The notes: generated by a model from the sequence alone, not told the origin. Counted from the first letter of the stretch, positions 6,691 to 15,524 are shown. The stretch: DNA of 36,061 bases from Oscillospiraceae bacterium (GCA_017428565.1 JAFRQP010000005.1:1-36061); one strand, 5' to 3'. Numbers and translations: made by a program.

Positions 6691-7964
6691 TTATCGTTTT
6701 CCTTCTTCTCTTCCTGCGGCTTCTTCACCGGCTCCCGGGTCACGGGATCGATATGGTCCAGATCCTGGTACTGCTCGACCTCCCAGGGGAGGTCGTTTTT
6801 GACGAGCCTGGATTTCACCCGGTAGTTCAGGAAGGTGTAGATCACCACGAAGACCGGCACGCCCAGCAGCATGCCGCCGAAGCCGAAGAGGCCGGTGCCC
6901 ACCACGATGGAGAAGAGCACCCAGAAGCCGGTGATGCCGATAGAGCTGCCCAGGATCTTGGGGCCGATGACGTTGCCGTCGATCTGCTGGAGGACGATCA
7001 CGAAGATGATGAAGATCAGGCACTTGCCGGGGTCCGCCATCAGGATGATGAAGGCGCTGGGCACGGCGCCGATAAAGGGGCCGAAGAAGGGGATCACGTT
7101 GGTGATGCCCACGATGGCGCTGACCAGCAGCGCGTAGGGGATGCGCAGGATGGCGCAGACGATGTAGCAGATCAGGCCGATGATGGCCGAGTCCAGAAGC
7201 TTTCCGGTGATGAAGCCCATGAAGGTGCGGTCGGTAAAGGCGATGGCCTCCCGCACCCGCTCGGCATTCTCCACGGAAAAGACGCTGTAGATCCAGCGGC
7301 GGGCCGCCGCGGTGAACTTCTCCAGATCAAAGAGGACATAGATGGACACGATGATGCCGATGATCAGATTGTAGACCCCCAACAGCACGCCCCAGGTGCC
7401 CTCGAGAAAGCTGGTGAGATATTCAACCGCCTTGGGCAGCAGGGATTCGCCCCAGGAATTGATGTCCCCGGTGATCTTGTTGAGCGTCTGTCCCACGACC
7501 TCATACACGTCGGGGTGCTTCACCTGGAACTGGGCGATATAGCCGGTGACAGTCTGGTAATACAGATCCCAGTTCTGGATGATGGTCCGAATGCTGTCGA
7601 TCAGAGAGGGGAGCATCATATAGATGATGCCCACCAGGATCGCCACCAGAATCAGCACGGAAAAGGTGACGGACAGGGCACGGGCCAGCTTGCGTCCGTC
7701 CTTTGTCTTGCTCTTGCGGAACAGCCGGGCGGACAGCGGGCCGAAGACCCGACGCTCCAGCAGCTTCATCAGCGGGGCGATCAGATAGGTGATCACAAAG
7801 CCCCAGATGAAGGGGCTGAGGATCTTGCCGATGCCGGAGAGGGTCGCCCGGACCCAGGGCAGGTTCAGCAGCGTCATCAGGAACAGGATCGCCGCTGCGA
7901 TCACCAGAAAGGCCGTGACGCCCCAGTACAGATATTTCTTATCCCAACGAAAATGCCGTCTCAT
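6663..7964 (-). CDS. AI-2E family (PerM/YdbI-like) membrane transporter
   Basis: A 433-residue polytopic membrane protein of the AI-2E/UPF0118 family. Two helices near the N-terminus (from WGVTAFLVIAAAILFL and ILSPFIWGFVITYL) are followed by an extracytoplasmic stretch and a C-terminal block of helices with the family segment IGITNVIPFFGPFIGAVPS. A charged tail rich in Lys and Glu ends the protein. Members have been linked to autoinducer-2 export, sodium/proton antiport or general permease roles; the substrate cannot be told from sequence. The ATG at 7964 has AAAGGAG upstream, and the gene has its own promoter at 8006-8035. Its last codons are part of the convergent terminator. Confidence 0.88.
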   Translation of the reverse strand: MRRHFRWDKKYLYWGVTAFLVIAAAILFLMTLLNLPWVRATLSGIGKILSPFIWGFVITYLIAPLMKLLERRVFGPLSARLFRKSKTKDGRKLARALSVTFSVLILVAILVGIIYMMLPSLIDSIRTIIQNWDLYYQTVTGYIAQFQVKHPDVYEVVGQTLNKITGDINSWGESLLPKAVEYLTSFLEGTWGVLLGVYNLIIGIIVSIYVLFDLEKFTAAARRWIYSVFSVENAERVREAIAFTDRTFMGFITGKLLDSAIIGLICYIVCAILRIPYALLVSAIVGITNVIPFFGPFIGAVPSAFIILMADPGKCLIFIIFVIVLQQIDGNVIGPKILGSSIGITGFWVLFSIVVGTGLFGFGGMLLGVPVFVVIYTFLNYRVKSRLVKNDLPWEVEQYQDLDHIDPVTREPVKKPQEEKKENDKEKPEETQS

Positions 7965-8005
7965 GACAAGACTCCTTTCGAAAGAGCTGATATTCCATTC
8001 ATGTT

Positions 8006-8035
8006 ATTATATTATCCCCCCGGGGGATGCGTCAA
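8006..8035 (-). promoter_or_regulatory. Promoter of the AI-2E transporter gene
   Basis: On the minus strand TTGACG (8035-8030) and TATAAT (8011-8006) are 18 bases apart. The spacer contains a CCCCCGGGGG palindrome that could bind a regulator. Confidence 0.7.
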
Positions 8036-8299
8036 GCCGCTTTTTCAGCTTTTTTCACTTCCGTTATGGTAACCGATTTGCTGGATTCGTTCCGAAAAAC
8101 GCAAAACGCGGCTGTGGAAAACTCTGTGCAAAATGTTCAAAACCCTTGTGCCGTCTGCATTTTCTGCCGCCCCCCTTCCGGTCGCATTTCCGCGAAGCCT
8201 GTCGTTTTTCGCATAATTGTGTAAACCGGTGGGGGCCGCCCGTATCATTCCGCCCCGGGGCGCATAGGCTTGGGGCAGTAACGATACCGGGAGGAGAAC
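8036..8299. other. Intergenic stretch with no recognised gene
   Basis: Between the divergent transporter and carboxypeptidase genes. I see no open frame with a ribosome binding site and no convincing promoter; the AGGAG at the right end serves the gene at 8300. Confidence 0.5.
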
Positions 8300-9442
8300 A
8301 TGAAACAAATCCTTTCTATGCTGCTGATCTGCGCCCTGCTGCTGCCGGGGCGGGCCGCCGCGCCGGAGACGCTGCGGGACGGCGCCATCCCCATCCAGGC
8401 CCCCTCTGCCATCCTGATGGAGCAGGAGACCGGCACGGTGCTCTACGAAAAAAACGCGGACGAGCGCATGGCCCCCGCCAGCGTCACCAAGGTGATGACC
8501 CTGCTGCTGATCGTGGAGGATCTGGAGGCGGGAAAGATCCGCCTGGACGAGGTGGTCACCGCCAGCGCCAGAGCTGCCTCCTTCGGCGGCAGCTGCGTCT
8601 TTCTGGAGGAGGGCGAGCGCATGAGCGTGGACGAGATGCTCAAGTGCATCGCGGTGGTCTCCGCCAACGACTGCGCCGTGGCCATGGCGGAGCATCTGAG
8701 CGGCACGGAGGCCCTCTTCGTGGAGCGGATGAACCGCAGGGCTGCGGAGCTGGGGCTGACGAACACCCACTTCACCAACTGCACCGGGCTCTTTGACGAT
8801 GAGGAGCACTACACCAGCGCCCGGGACGTGGCCATTCTCTCCCGGGAGCTGATGCGCCACGAGCTGATCCGAAACTACAGCACCATCTGGATGGACAGCA
8901 TCCGGGGCGGCAGCTTCGAGCTGGCCAATACCAACAAGCTGGTCTACTGGTACGAGGGCTGCACCGGGCTCAAAACCGGCTTCACCTCCAAGGCCCTCTA
9001 CTGCCTCTCCGCCACGGCGGAGAGGGACGGGGTTGGCTTCATCGCCGTCATCATGCGGGGGGAGAGCGCCGAGAGCCGCAACGCCGACGCCACGACTCTG
9101 CTGAACTACGCCTTCGCCAACTTCTCCCTCTGCTCCCTGCGGCCGGAGACGCCTCTGCCCGCCCTGCCGGTGGAGATGGGGCGCCGGGGCAGCGTCTCCC
9201 TGCGCTGCGAGGGGGCGGAATGGGCGCTGGCGCCCAAGGGCAGCGCCGCCGCGGAGTACGCCCTCTCCCTGCCGGAGCTGCTGGCCGCCCCGGTGCGGGA
9301 GGGGCAGCAGGTGGGCAGCCTCACCGTGCGTCTGGCGGGCGAGACCATCGCGGAGCTCCCCATCCTTGCCGCAGGAGAGGTGCCGCGGATCGGCTTCTGG
9401 GGCATCTTCAAAAAGCTGGCCGGCAGCCTGATAGGACTGTGA
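8300..9442 (+). CDS. D-alanyl-D-alanine carboxypeptidase (DacF/PBP5-like)
   Basis: A 380-residue serine peptidase of the S11 (low-molecular-weight penicillin-binding protein) family that trims the terminal D-alanine of peptidoglycan stem peptides outside the membrane. A signal peptide occupies residues 1 to about 21. The catalytic motifs are Ser61-x-x-Lys64 (SVTK), Ser121-Ala-Asn123 and Lys225-Thr-Gly227. A beta-rich C-terminal domain follows, and the last 15 residues (FKKLAGSLIGL) look like a short amphipathic membrane anchor, as in PBP5. The ATG at 8300 follows GGGAGGAGAAC. It stands alone, so nothing in the context separates a vegetative from a sporulation role. Confidence 0.92.
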   Translation: MKQILSMLLICALLLPGRAAAPETLRDGAIPIQAPSAILMEQETGTVLYEKNADERMAPASVTKVMTLLLIVEDLEAGKIRLDEVVTASARAASFGGSCVFLEEGERMSVDEMLKCIAVVSANDCAVAMAEHLSGTEALFVERMNRRAAELGLTNTHFTNCTGLFDDEEHYTSARDVAILSRELMRHELIRNYSTIWMDSIRGGSFELANTNKLVYWYEGCTGLKTGFTSKALYCLSATAERDGVGFIAVIMRGESAESRNADATTLLNYAFANFSLCSLRPETPLPALPVEMGRRGSVSLRCEGAEWALAPKGSAAAEYALSLPELLAAPVREGQQVGSLTVRLAGETIAELPILAAGEVPRIGFWGIFKKLAGSLIGL

Positions 9443-9477
9443 GGAGGAATGAAGGAATGAAGGAACGCACCCCCTTC

Positions 9478-9600
9478 CGGCCTCGCCGCCCCCACCGTCT
9501 CGCTCGCTTCGCTCCCCCGCCACCTCCCCGAAAGGGGGAGGCAAGATGAGCCCTCTTGCTTCCCCCTATGGGGGAAGTGGCCGTAGGCCGATAGGGGAGA
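9478..9600. repeat. GC-rich intergenic repeat, compound copy
   Basis: Two half-elements lie side by side. The first has CTCGCTCGCTTCGCTC followed by CACCTCCCCGAAAGGGGGAGG. The second is a TTCCCCCTATGGGGGAA hairpin followed by GTGGCCGTAGGCCGATAGGG. They share the CCTCCCC arms and the TCGCTTCGCTC core with the other intergenic repeats in this window. Confidence 0.65.
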
Positions 9601-9669
9601 ACATAAAAGCAAAGCACTGTCGTAGGCGAGGGCCTTGTGCCCTCCGGCGCAAAAGAATGAGAATGAATG

Positions 9670-9725
9670 AAAATGTGAGGCGAATTCGCAGCTTGTCCGA
9701 ATTCACCTCACATTTTTTGCTTTTT
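9670..9725. terminator. Bidirectional terminator between carboxypeptidase and XRE genes
   Basis: AAAATGTGAGG (9670-9680) pairs with CCTCACATTTT (9706-9716), with GAATTCG/CGAATTC pairing further in. T-rich sequence follows on the plus strand (TTTTTTGCTTTTT). The two genes converge here, so it probably serves both. Confidence 0.75.
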
Positions 9726-9819
9726 AATGGTTGTCGCAAGAGCGTAATTCTCCCCTACAGCGACTTCACCGCTTTCGGCAGCAAAATATATCTCTGCATC
9801 CTTCCCGTCGGAGCTATTA

Positions 9820-10110
9820 TCATAATTTCCGGTTTTTCCTGCGCAGATGGCGAACCAAGCTTGTCACCAGCTCCGTGTCATCCTCAGTCAAGCCCGAAAC
9901 GTCTATTGCCGCTGACCGATCGACACAAAGAAGATAATCCGTAGATACCTTAAACAGCGCAGCCAACTCGACAATGTATTGGGTGGAAGGAACCGAAATC
10001 CCCAACTCCCACGCGTTCACGCTTGACCGGGTAATTCCCAACTGCTTTGCCAGCGCCGTCTGAGTCATTCCCACTTGCTCCCGAAGCGTTTTAATGCGAT
10101 CAGCTACCAT
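9820..10110 (-). CDS. XRE-family helix-turn-helix regulator
   Basis: A 96-residue protein with a Cro/CI-type helix-turn-helix at residues 5-60 (IKTLREQVGMTQTALAKQLG, then ITRSSVNAWELGISVPS) and the typical FKVSTDYLL end of the domain. The remaining 30 residues form a short charged tail with no sensor domain. The ATG at 10110 overlaps a candidate operator (10105-10134), so it may repress itself and the divergent lipoprotein gene at 10244. Base composition is less GC-rich than in the flanking genes, hinting that this two-gene unit was acquired. Confidence 0.85.
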   Translation of the reverse strand: MVADRIKTLREQVGMTQTALAKQLGITRSSVNAWELGISVPSTQYIVELAALFKVSTDYLLCVDRSAAIDVSGLTEDDTELVTSLVRHLRRKNRKL

Positions 10111-10134
10111 ACCATCACCCCAAGTAGTATGGTA
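10105..10134. promoter_or_regulatory. Candidate operator of the XRE regulator
   Basis: TACCATAC (10105-10112) and GTATGGTA (10127-10134) are perfect inverted arms 14 bases apart. They overlap the start codon of the XRE gene and lie upstream of the divergent lipoprotein promoter. Binding is inference. Confidence 0.55.
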
Positions 10135-10177
10135 AAATAATCGTAAGGATATTGCATTATCATAGAGATGTTTTAAC

Positions 10178-10206
10178 TTGACAGATGCTGCGGGGACTGC
10201 TATACT
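10178..10206 (+). promoter_or_regulatory. Promoter of the lipoprotein gene
   Basis: TTGACA (10178-10183) and TATACT (10201-10206) are 17 bases apart, 37 bases before the ATG at 10244; an AGGAGG ribosome binding site lies in between. Confidence 0.8.
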
Positions 10207-10243
10207 GGCTTTACGCTACTCCATGATGAACAGGAGGTAAAAC

Positions 10244-10960
10244 ATGAAAAAACAGATCCTTTCCTTTGCCCTTGCCGTTCTTCTTGCTTGCTCCGCATTC
10301 TCGCTCTCCGCCTGCGGAGGGAGCAGCTTCCAGGTTCCCGATGGAGAGTTGCAGCTGTATGTCGAAAATACTCTCCGGAAGGAATCGGCAAATCGTTCGT
10401 CCTTTCATTGGGACGCCGTACACCAGCCGGACTCGGAACTCCACAGAGATATCGTGACCTTGACTGTGGATTTGGAGAGCACCTATGTGACGCGCTCCTT
10501 CGCCGCCATCGTCACGTATCAGTATGATCGCACTACGGATCTCTGGTCTCTTGTCGATGAATCCAAGTGGCACCTGACGGGATTTGCATTGAAGGACAGC
10601 TTGTTGGGCCGATGGGAATATGATGGTGACGGGACGGGCTATATAAACGTTACCGAGGTTTCCGGAACCCGTCTGACCCTTGATTATGAGCTTTCGTTTG
10701 CTCCCGCAAGCGTGGGCTTTACCGCGCCGCCTGACGCGGTCCTGCATTTCAACGGCTCCGCCACCGTAGGGGACGATCACGCTCCTTCTGGACTTGGCAA
10801 CAAAAGAGACATGTTTACCTTTTATGTCGACCTTCCTCAAGGATATAGATACAGTACTTCTTCCGGAGGTGGCGATTCCCCAATGCCGATCAGCTTCTTT
10901 CTTGATTTCGGGGAAGGCATATCCACCTTTTTGGGTGTACGTGTCATATACGATCCTTGA
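10244..10960 (+). CDS. Secreted lipoprotein of unknown function
   Basis: A 238-residue protein with a lipoprotein signal peptide: MKKQ, a hydrophobic core and the lipobox LSAC near residues 21-24. The mature part is rich in beta-strand-like sequence (for example IVTLTVDLESTYVTRSFAAI and YELSFAPASVGFTAPP) and ends without further hydrophobic segments. I do not recognise the family. The ATG at 10244 follows AGGAGG at the proper distance. It is divergent from the XRE gene and shares its less GC-rich composition; a regulator-plus-surface-protein pair is likely, but the signal is unknown. Confidence 0.75.
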   Translation: MKKQILSFALAVLLACSAFSLSACGGSSFQVPDGELQLYVENTLRKESANRSSFHWDAVHQPDSELHRDIVTLTVDLESTYVTRSFAAIVTYQYDRTTDLWSLVDESKWHLTGFALKDSLLGRWEYDGDGTGYINVTEVSGTRLTLDYELSFAPASVGFTAPPDAVLHFNGSATVGDDHAPSGLGNKRDMFTFYVDLPQGYRYSTSSGGGDSPMPISFFLDFGEGISTFLGVRVIYDP

Positions 10961-10986
10961 TTTTGCCTCCTTTGCGCCTCTCTCTC

Positions 10987-11150
10987 CGCGCCGGCTCGCA
11001 TTTTAAGATCCTTCGCTGCGTGCAGGATGACGGGGCGGCCCTTTGGCGACAGCTTGAAATGCCTTCCTTCACAGGGGAGGCATTTATTGCGGCGGGAGCC
11101 GTCCCACGCGAAGGCGCAGGCGTGGCTCTGCGGAGCCTGCCTTTCCGCAC
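10987..11150. repeat. Intergenic repeat-like sequence upstream of pgi
   Basis: It contains TTTTAAGATCCTTCGCTGCG followed by CAGGATGAC, similar to the CTTTGCTTCGCTCAGAATGAC end of the element at 18833-18972. It also has an AAATGCC...GGCATTT hairpin around CCTTCCTTCACAGGGGAGG. No gene is seen here. Confidence 0.45.
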
Positions 11151-11183
11151 CCCGCTTCATTCCTGCATTTCCAACGCTTTTTC

Positions 11184-11211
11184 TTGCAATCGCCGGAAAA
11201 TAGGGTATAAT
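11184..11211 (+). promoter_or_regulatory. Promoter of pgi
   Basis: TTGCAA (11184-11189) and TATAAT (11206-11211) are 16 bases apart, about 38 bases before the pgi start codon. Confidence 0.75.
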
Positions 11212-11248
11212 GTAGCCATAAGTTTTGACTTTTCAAGGAGGCTCTCTT

Positions 11249-12526
11249 ATGGTAAAGGTAGATCTCTCCGGCGCGCAGAAGTTTTTCACCGCCGCCGGCC
11301 CCGATTACAAGCTGGCCGCGCTGGCCCACGAGACTCTGAGCGCCGGCACCGGCCTGGGCGCCGATTTCATCGGCTGGCAGCAGCTCCCCCAGCGCATCAA
11401 GGACACGGAGCTGGACCGCATCGCGGCGGCAGCGGAGAAGATCCGTGCCCGCTCCAAGGCCCTGGTGGTGGTGGGTATCGGCGGCTCCTACCTGGGCGCC
11501 CGGGGCGCCATCGAACTGCTGAAGCCCTTCCCCGGCAAGGACGATCCCAAGGTCTTTTTCGTGGGCAACACCCTCTCCGCCGACGCGCTGTGGGACACGC
11601 TGGAACAGCTGGGCGACCTGGACTTTGACGTGAACGTGATCTCCAAGTCCGGCACCACCCTGGAGCCCGCCGCCGCCTTCCGCATCTTCCGGGAGCTGCT
11701 GGCCAAAAAGTACGGCAACCAGGCCGACGAGCACATCTTCGCCACCACCGACGCAAAGCGCGGCGCTCTCAAGTCCCTGGCCAACGACCGCGGCTGGGAG
11801 AGCTTTGTGGTGCCCGATGACGTGGGCGGCCGCTTCAGCGTGCTGTCCGCCGTGGGTCTGCTGCCTATGGCCGTGGCCGGCATCGACGTGCGAAAGGTCA
11901 TCGACGCCGCCATCGAGGAGCTGAAGGCCCTGGATCTGCGCACGCCGGAAAATCCCGCCTGGCAGTACGCCGCCGCCCGGCAGCACCTGTACGGCAAGGG
12001 CTACGGCATCGAGATCCTGGGCTGCTACGAGCCCACCTTCCGCTTCATGGGCGAGTGGTGGAAGCAGCTCTACGGCGAGAGCGAGGGCAAGGACGGCAAG
12101 GGCATCTTCCCCGCCAGCGTGGAGTTCACCGCGGATCTGCACTCCATGGGCCAGTTCATCCAGGCCGGCCCCCGGCACCTGATGGAGAGCATCGTGCGCT
12201 TCACCAAGAGCCGCCGGAGCTTCCCCTTCCCCTTTGACGAGGGCAATGCCGACGGGCTCAACTACCTCTGCGGCAAGGACATGGCGGACATTAACCGCAT
12301 CGCCGCCGACGCCGTGCGGGAGGCCCACATCAGCGGCGGCGTGCCCAACCTGGTGATCGAGGTCCCCGCCCGGGACGAGGAGGGCTTTGCCGCTCTGGTC
12401 TGCTTCTTCGAGATCGCCTGCGCCATCTCCGGCTACATGTCCGGGGTCAACCCCTTTGACCAGCCGGGCGTGGAGGCCTACAAGAAGAACATGTTCCGCA
12501 TGCTTGGCAAGCCCGGCGCGGTCTGA
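11249..12526 (+). CDS. pgi: Glucose-6-phosphate isomerase
   Basis: A 425-residue phosphoglucose isomerase that interconverts glucose 6-phosphate and fructose 6-phosphate in glycolysis. It shows the SIS-fold sugar-phosphate sites VVGIGGSYLGARGAIE and SKSGTTLEPAAAFR and the conserved blocks DDVGGRFSVLSAVGLLP and FNPFDQPGVE-like VNPFDQPGVEAYK. Length fits the shorter bacterial/Bacillus-type enzymes. The frame is open to 11225, but the ATG at 11249 has AAGGAGG in front and is the better start. It is a single gene with its own promoter and a strong terminator at 12582-12628. Confidence 0.96.
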   Translation: MVKVDLSGAQKFFTAAGPDYKLAALAHETLSAGTGLGADFIGWQQLPQRIKDTELDRIAAAAEKIRARSKALVVVGIGGSYLGARGAIELLKPFPGKDDPKVFFVGNTLSADALWDTLEQLGDLDFDVNVISKSGTTLEPAAAFRIFRELLAKKYGNQADEHIFATTDAKRGALKSLANDRGWESFVVPDDVGGRFSVLSAVGLLPMAVAGIDVRKVIDAAIEELKALDLRTPENPAWQYAAARQHLYGKGYGIEILGCYEPTFRFMGEWWKQLYGESEGKDGKGIFPASVEFTADLHSMGQFIQAGPRHLMESIVRFTKSRRSFPFPFDEGNADGLNYLCGKDMADINRIAADAVREAHISGGVPNLVIEVPARDEEGFAALVCFFEIACAISGYMSGVNPFDQPGVEAYKKNMFRMLGKPGAV

Positions 12527-12581
12527 GCCGGACGGAAGCCTTGCCCCCTTCCCTTTCTGAAAGACAACAGGAAACCCCTTT

Positions 12582-12628
12582 CCCCTTCCGCGGAGCTGTG
12601 CTTCGCGGAAGGGGATAATTTTTTCTTT
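12582..12628 (+). terminator. Terminator of pgi
   Basis: CCCCTTCCGCG (12582-12592) pairs with CGCGGAAGGGG (12604-12614), followed by ATAATTTTTTCTTT. Confidence 0.9.
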
Positions 12629-12685
12629 ACCGATGAAACCTTTTCCCCCTCTCATCCGTTTTACAGGCAGAGGAGGGGGAAAAGC

Positions 12686-14065
12686 ATGGTTTTCAGCTCG
12701 GCGATCTTTCTGTTCGCCTTTTTTCCGGCAATCCTCGGGGCGGAGCGGCTCTGCCGGAGCCTGCGGGCGAAGAATCTCCTGCTGGCCCTGGGGAGTCTGG
12801 TCTTTTACGCCTTCGGGCAGCTGAGCTGTCTGCCCCTCTTCCTTGGCTCAGCCCTGCTGAACTTCCTGGCGGGGCTGGCGCTGCAGCGCGCCGGGGCGGG
12901 GCGAAAGCAGATCCTGGCTCTGGCGCTGCTGCTGAACCTGGCGCTGCTGGGGACTTTCAAATACGCGGACTTCGTTCTGGCCGAGCTGGGACTGCCGCCG
13001 AAGGGCATCCTGCTGCCCATCGGCATCTCCTTTTACAGTTTTCAGGGCATGAGCTACGTCGTCGACGTCTACCGGGAGCCCTCCCTCGGCACGGCGGACT
13101 TCGGCAAGCTCCTGCTGTATCTGGCCTTTTTCCCTCAGCTCATCGCCGGCCCCATCGTGAAATACCGGGACTTTGCGCCCCAGGTCGAGGCGCGGAGCAC
13201 GGATCTCCCCTCCACGGAGCAGGGTCTGCGCCGCTTCATCCGGGGTCTGGGCAAGAAGCTGCTGATCGCGGACGCGGTGGGGCGGATCGCCGACACGGTT
13301 TTCTCCGCCGGGACGGGAGACTTCCGGCTGGCCTGGCTGGGCGCGGTCTGCTACACGCTGCAGATCTACTACGACTTCAGCGCCTACAGCGACATGGCGC
13401 TGGGCCTGGGGCTGATCTTCGGCTTCCGCCTCCCGGAAAACTTCCGCCAGCCCTACGCCGCCCTCTCCCTCCGGGATTTCTGGCGGCGCTGGCACCTGTC
13501 TCTGTCCGCCTGGTTTCGGGACTATCTCTACATCCCTCTGGGCGGGAACCGGAAGGGGCGGCTGCGCACGGCTCTGAACCGGCTGCTGGTCTTCCTCTGC
13601 ACCGGGCTCTGGCACGGGGCCAACTGGACCTTCCTGGTCTGGGGCCTGGGGCACGGGCTTTTGACCGGCCTGGAGGGTGCCCTGCCGACGGAGAGGCTCC
13701 AAAAGAGCCGCCTCGGGCGGTTCGTTGGAAGGGCCTACACCCTGCTTGCCGTCACGCTGCTCTTTGTAATCTTCCGGGCGGAGAGCCTCCCCGCCGCGGG
13801 GCGGATGATTGCCGCCATGTTCGCCGGCTCCGCAACGCAGGCGGGCGGCGTGATGCTCGTCTCCCTGCTGCAGCCGGCGGCCCTGCTGACGCTGGCGCTG
13901 GCGATCCTCTTCGCCGGCGGCCTGCGGGAGCGGCTGTACGCCCGGCGGGTCACAGCCCCGGTCTTTGCCCATCTGGCCCGGCTGGGGAGCCTGGCGCTGC
14001 TGGCGCTCTGCATCCTGTCCCTCTCCGCCGGGGGCTTCCGCCCCTTCCTGTATTTTCAGTTCTGA
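12686..14065 (+). CDS. MBOAT-family O-acyltransferase (AlgI/DltB-like)
   Basis: A 459-residue polytopic membrane protein with about ten hydrophobic segments. The MBOAT signature is clear: the FWRRWHLSLSAWFRDYLYIP block and the catalytic histidine in TGLWHGANWTFLVWG. IGISFYSFQGMSYVVDVYR is the AlgI-type N-terminal motif. Such proteins pass acetyl or other acyl groups across the membrane to surface polysaccharides. The ATG at 12686 follows GAGGAGGGGG. It begins an operon: the next gene starts one base after its stop and encodes the AlgJ/AlgX-like partner normally found with it. DltB for teichoic acid D-alanylation is a less likely reading because DltA, C and D are absent. Confidence 0.92.
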   Translation: MVFSSAIFLFAFFPAILGAERLCRSLRAKNLLLALGSLVFYAFGQLSCLPLFLGSALLNFLAGLALQRAGAGRKQILALALLLNLALLGTFKYADFVLAELGLPPKGILLPIGISFYSFQGMSYVVDVYREPSLGTADFGKLLLYLAFFPQLIAGPIVKYRDFAPQVEARSTDLPSTEQGLRRFIRGLGKKLLIADAVGRIADTVFSAGTGDFRLAWLGAVCYTLQIYYDFSAYSDMALGLGLIFGFRLPENFRQPYAALSLRDFWRRWHLSLSAWFRDYLYIPLGGNRKGRLRTALNRLLVFLCTGLWHGANWTFLVWGLGHGLLTGLEGALPTERLQKSRLGRFVGRAYTLLAVTLLFVIFRAESLPAAGRMIAAMFAGSATQAGGVMLVSLLQPAALLTLALAILFAGGLRERLYARRVTAPVFAHLARLGSLALLALCILSLSAGGFRPFLYFQF

Positions 14066-14066
14066 T

Positions 14067-15086
14067 ATGAAAACGCTGTGGTCAAAATGCTATATCGCTC
14101 TGGCGCTGCTGCTGCTCCTGACGCCCGGCCTGGGCATGGCCGTCTTCGGGGGCTCCGGCGCCGCCGCCAACGAGCGGCTGAGCCCGCCCCCCGCTCTGCG
14201 CGCGAGGGACGGCGGTCTCAACCCCCGGGTGCTGAACGAGAGCGCCGACTGGCTGGCGGAGCACTTCGCCCTGCGGCGGGAGATGGTGACGCTCTGGGCG
14301 GAGCTGAACGCCGCCCTGGGCTCCTCGGCGCAGGAGCAGGTGATCCTGGGGCGGGAGGGCTGGCTCTACTACGCCCCCAGCCTGCCGGACTACTGCGGTC
14401 TGGCTCTCTCCGACCAGGAGCTGGAGGCCATTGCCCGGCGGCTTGCGGCGCTGCAGGCCGAGGCGGAGCGCCGGGGCGCGGTCTTCCTCTTCACCGTGGC
14501 GCCCAACAAGAGCAGCCTCTATCCCCGGTATATGCCCGCCGCTTATCCGAGTCGGCACGAAGAGGGCAATCTGGCCCGGCTGCTGCCCTGGCTGGAGGCT
14601 TACGGAGTACGCTATGCGGATCTCTCTGCCCTGCCCCTCCCCTACTACCGCACGGACAGCCACTGGACGGCGGAGGGTGCGGCCCTGGCTGCGGACGCGC
14701 TGCTGGCCGCCCTGGGGCGGGAGAGCCGCTTCGGAGAGGGGCCCTTCCTCTCCGGCGAGCCGCGGCGGGGGGACCTGTACGAAATGCTCTACCCCGCCCG
14801 GGAGGGGGCGGAGCCGGAGATCCGCTTCGGGGGGACGCTCCGCTTCCGCCATCTGAACGATCCCAAAGGCGGCGACGCCATCACAATCCGCACCGAAGGC
14901 CCGGGGGCCGGGCGGCTCTACTGCTGGCGGGACTCCTTCGGCGTCGCCCTCTACCCCTATCTGGCGGAGGCCTTTGCCGAGGCGGTCTTCACCCGCTCCG
15001 CGGACTACGCTCTGCCCGAAAGGGACTACGAGGTGTTCATTCTGGAAATCGCCGAGCGCAATCTGCCCAGTCTGCTGGGCGAATAG
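14067..15086 (+). CDS. AlgJ/AlgX-like SGNH acetyltransferase, polysaccharide O-acetylation
   Basis: A 339-residue secreted or anchored protein with one N-terminal membrane segment (residues 5-26). It has the GREGWLYY motif after a coil, the catalytic Asp-x-His pair in RTDSHWTAEG and the C-terminal serine motif WRDSFGVAL, the arrangement of AlgJ/AlgX/DltD-type SGNH proteins. It likely completes acyl transfer from the MBOAT partner to an extracellular glycan. The open frame extends back into the MBOAT gene, but the ATG at 14067, one base after the preceding stop, gives a sensible signal anchor. The glycan is unknown. Confidence 0.85.
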   Translation: MKTLWSKCYIALALLLLLTPGLGMAVFGGSGAAANERLSPPPALRARDGGLNPRVLNESADWLAEHFALRREMVTLWAELNAALGSSAQEQVILGREGWLYYAPSLPDYCGLALSDQELEAIARRLAALQAEAERRGAVFLFTVAPNKSSLYPRYMPAAYPSRHEEGNLARLLPWLEAYGVRYADLSALPLPYYRTDSHWTAEGAALAADALLAALGRESRFGEGPFLSGEPRRGDLYEMLYPAREGAEPEIRFGGTLRFRHLNDPKGGDAITIRTEGPGAGRLYCWRDSFGVALYPYLAEAFAEAVFTRSADYALPERDYEVFILEIAERNLPSLLGE

Positions 15087-15098
15087 GAGGAAACAAGC

Positions 15099-15524
15099 AT
15101 GAGAAAACAGATCCGGATCCTGGTCCTTTGTCTGCTGCTGCCGGCGCTCTGCGCCTGCGGCGGCGACCCCGCCGCCCCGGCGGCGGAGGCGCGGCCGGCC
15201 GAAGCGGAGGCTCGCGACGCTTCCGCCACGGAAGCGGCGGCGGACCGCCCGGAGATCGGCGCGCCCACCCTGCCGGACGCCGGGCTCCATCCCGCGGAGG
15301 AGAAGCCCGGGGAGGAACCGGAGATCGCCGCCCGCCGGGAGCTGGCCCGGGAATATCTGGACCGGGACGCGGCGGAGCTGATCGAGGCCCTGGGCGAGCC
15401 CCTGGAGCGCAATTACGCCCCCAGCTGTCTGGGCAGCGGCGAGGACGGGGAGCTCGTCTACGAGGGCTTCACCGTCTACACCTATCGGGAGGGCGACCGG
15501 GAGACGGTCACGGACGTATCATGA
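15099..15524 (+). CDS. Small lipoprotein in the O-acetylation operon
   Basis: A 141-residue lipoprotein: signal peptide with lipobox LCAC near residues 16-19, then an Ala/Glu/Pro-rich linker (to about residue 80) and a compact C-terminal part (residues 83-141) containing GEPLERNYAPSCLG and YEGFTVYTYREG. The C-terminal part looks like a small folded domain, but I cannot assign it. The ATG at 15099 follows AGGAGG; the gene starts 12 bases after the AlgJ-like gene and its stop overlaps the next start (ATGA at 15521-15524), so it is translationally coupled on its downstream side. Confidence 0.8.
   Translation: MRKQIRILVLCLLLPALCACGGDPAAPAAEARPAEAEARDASATEAAADRPEIGAPTLPDAGLHPAEEKPGEEPEIAARRELAREYLDRDAAELIEALGEPLERNYAPSCLGSGEDGELVYEGFTVYTYREGDRETVTDVS

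Noticed and set aside
14078-15520. Upstream extension of the transglutaminase gene, giving one open frame of 1035 codons
   Set aside because: The extension runs out of frame through the AlgJ/AlgX-like gene and the lipoprotein gene, reads as Gly/Arg/Ala-rich sequence with no domain, and the ATG at 15521 overlaps the preceding stop as expected for a coupled start.
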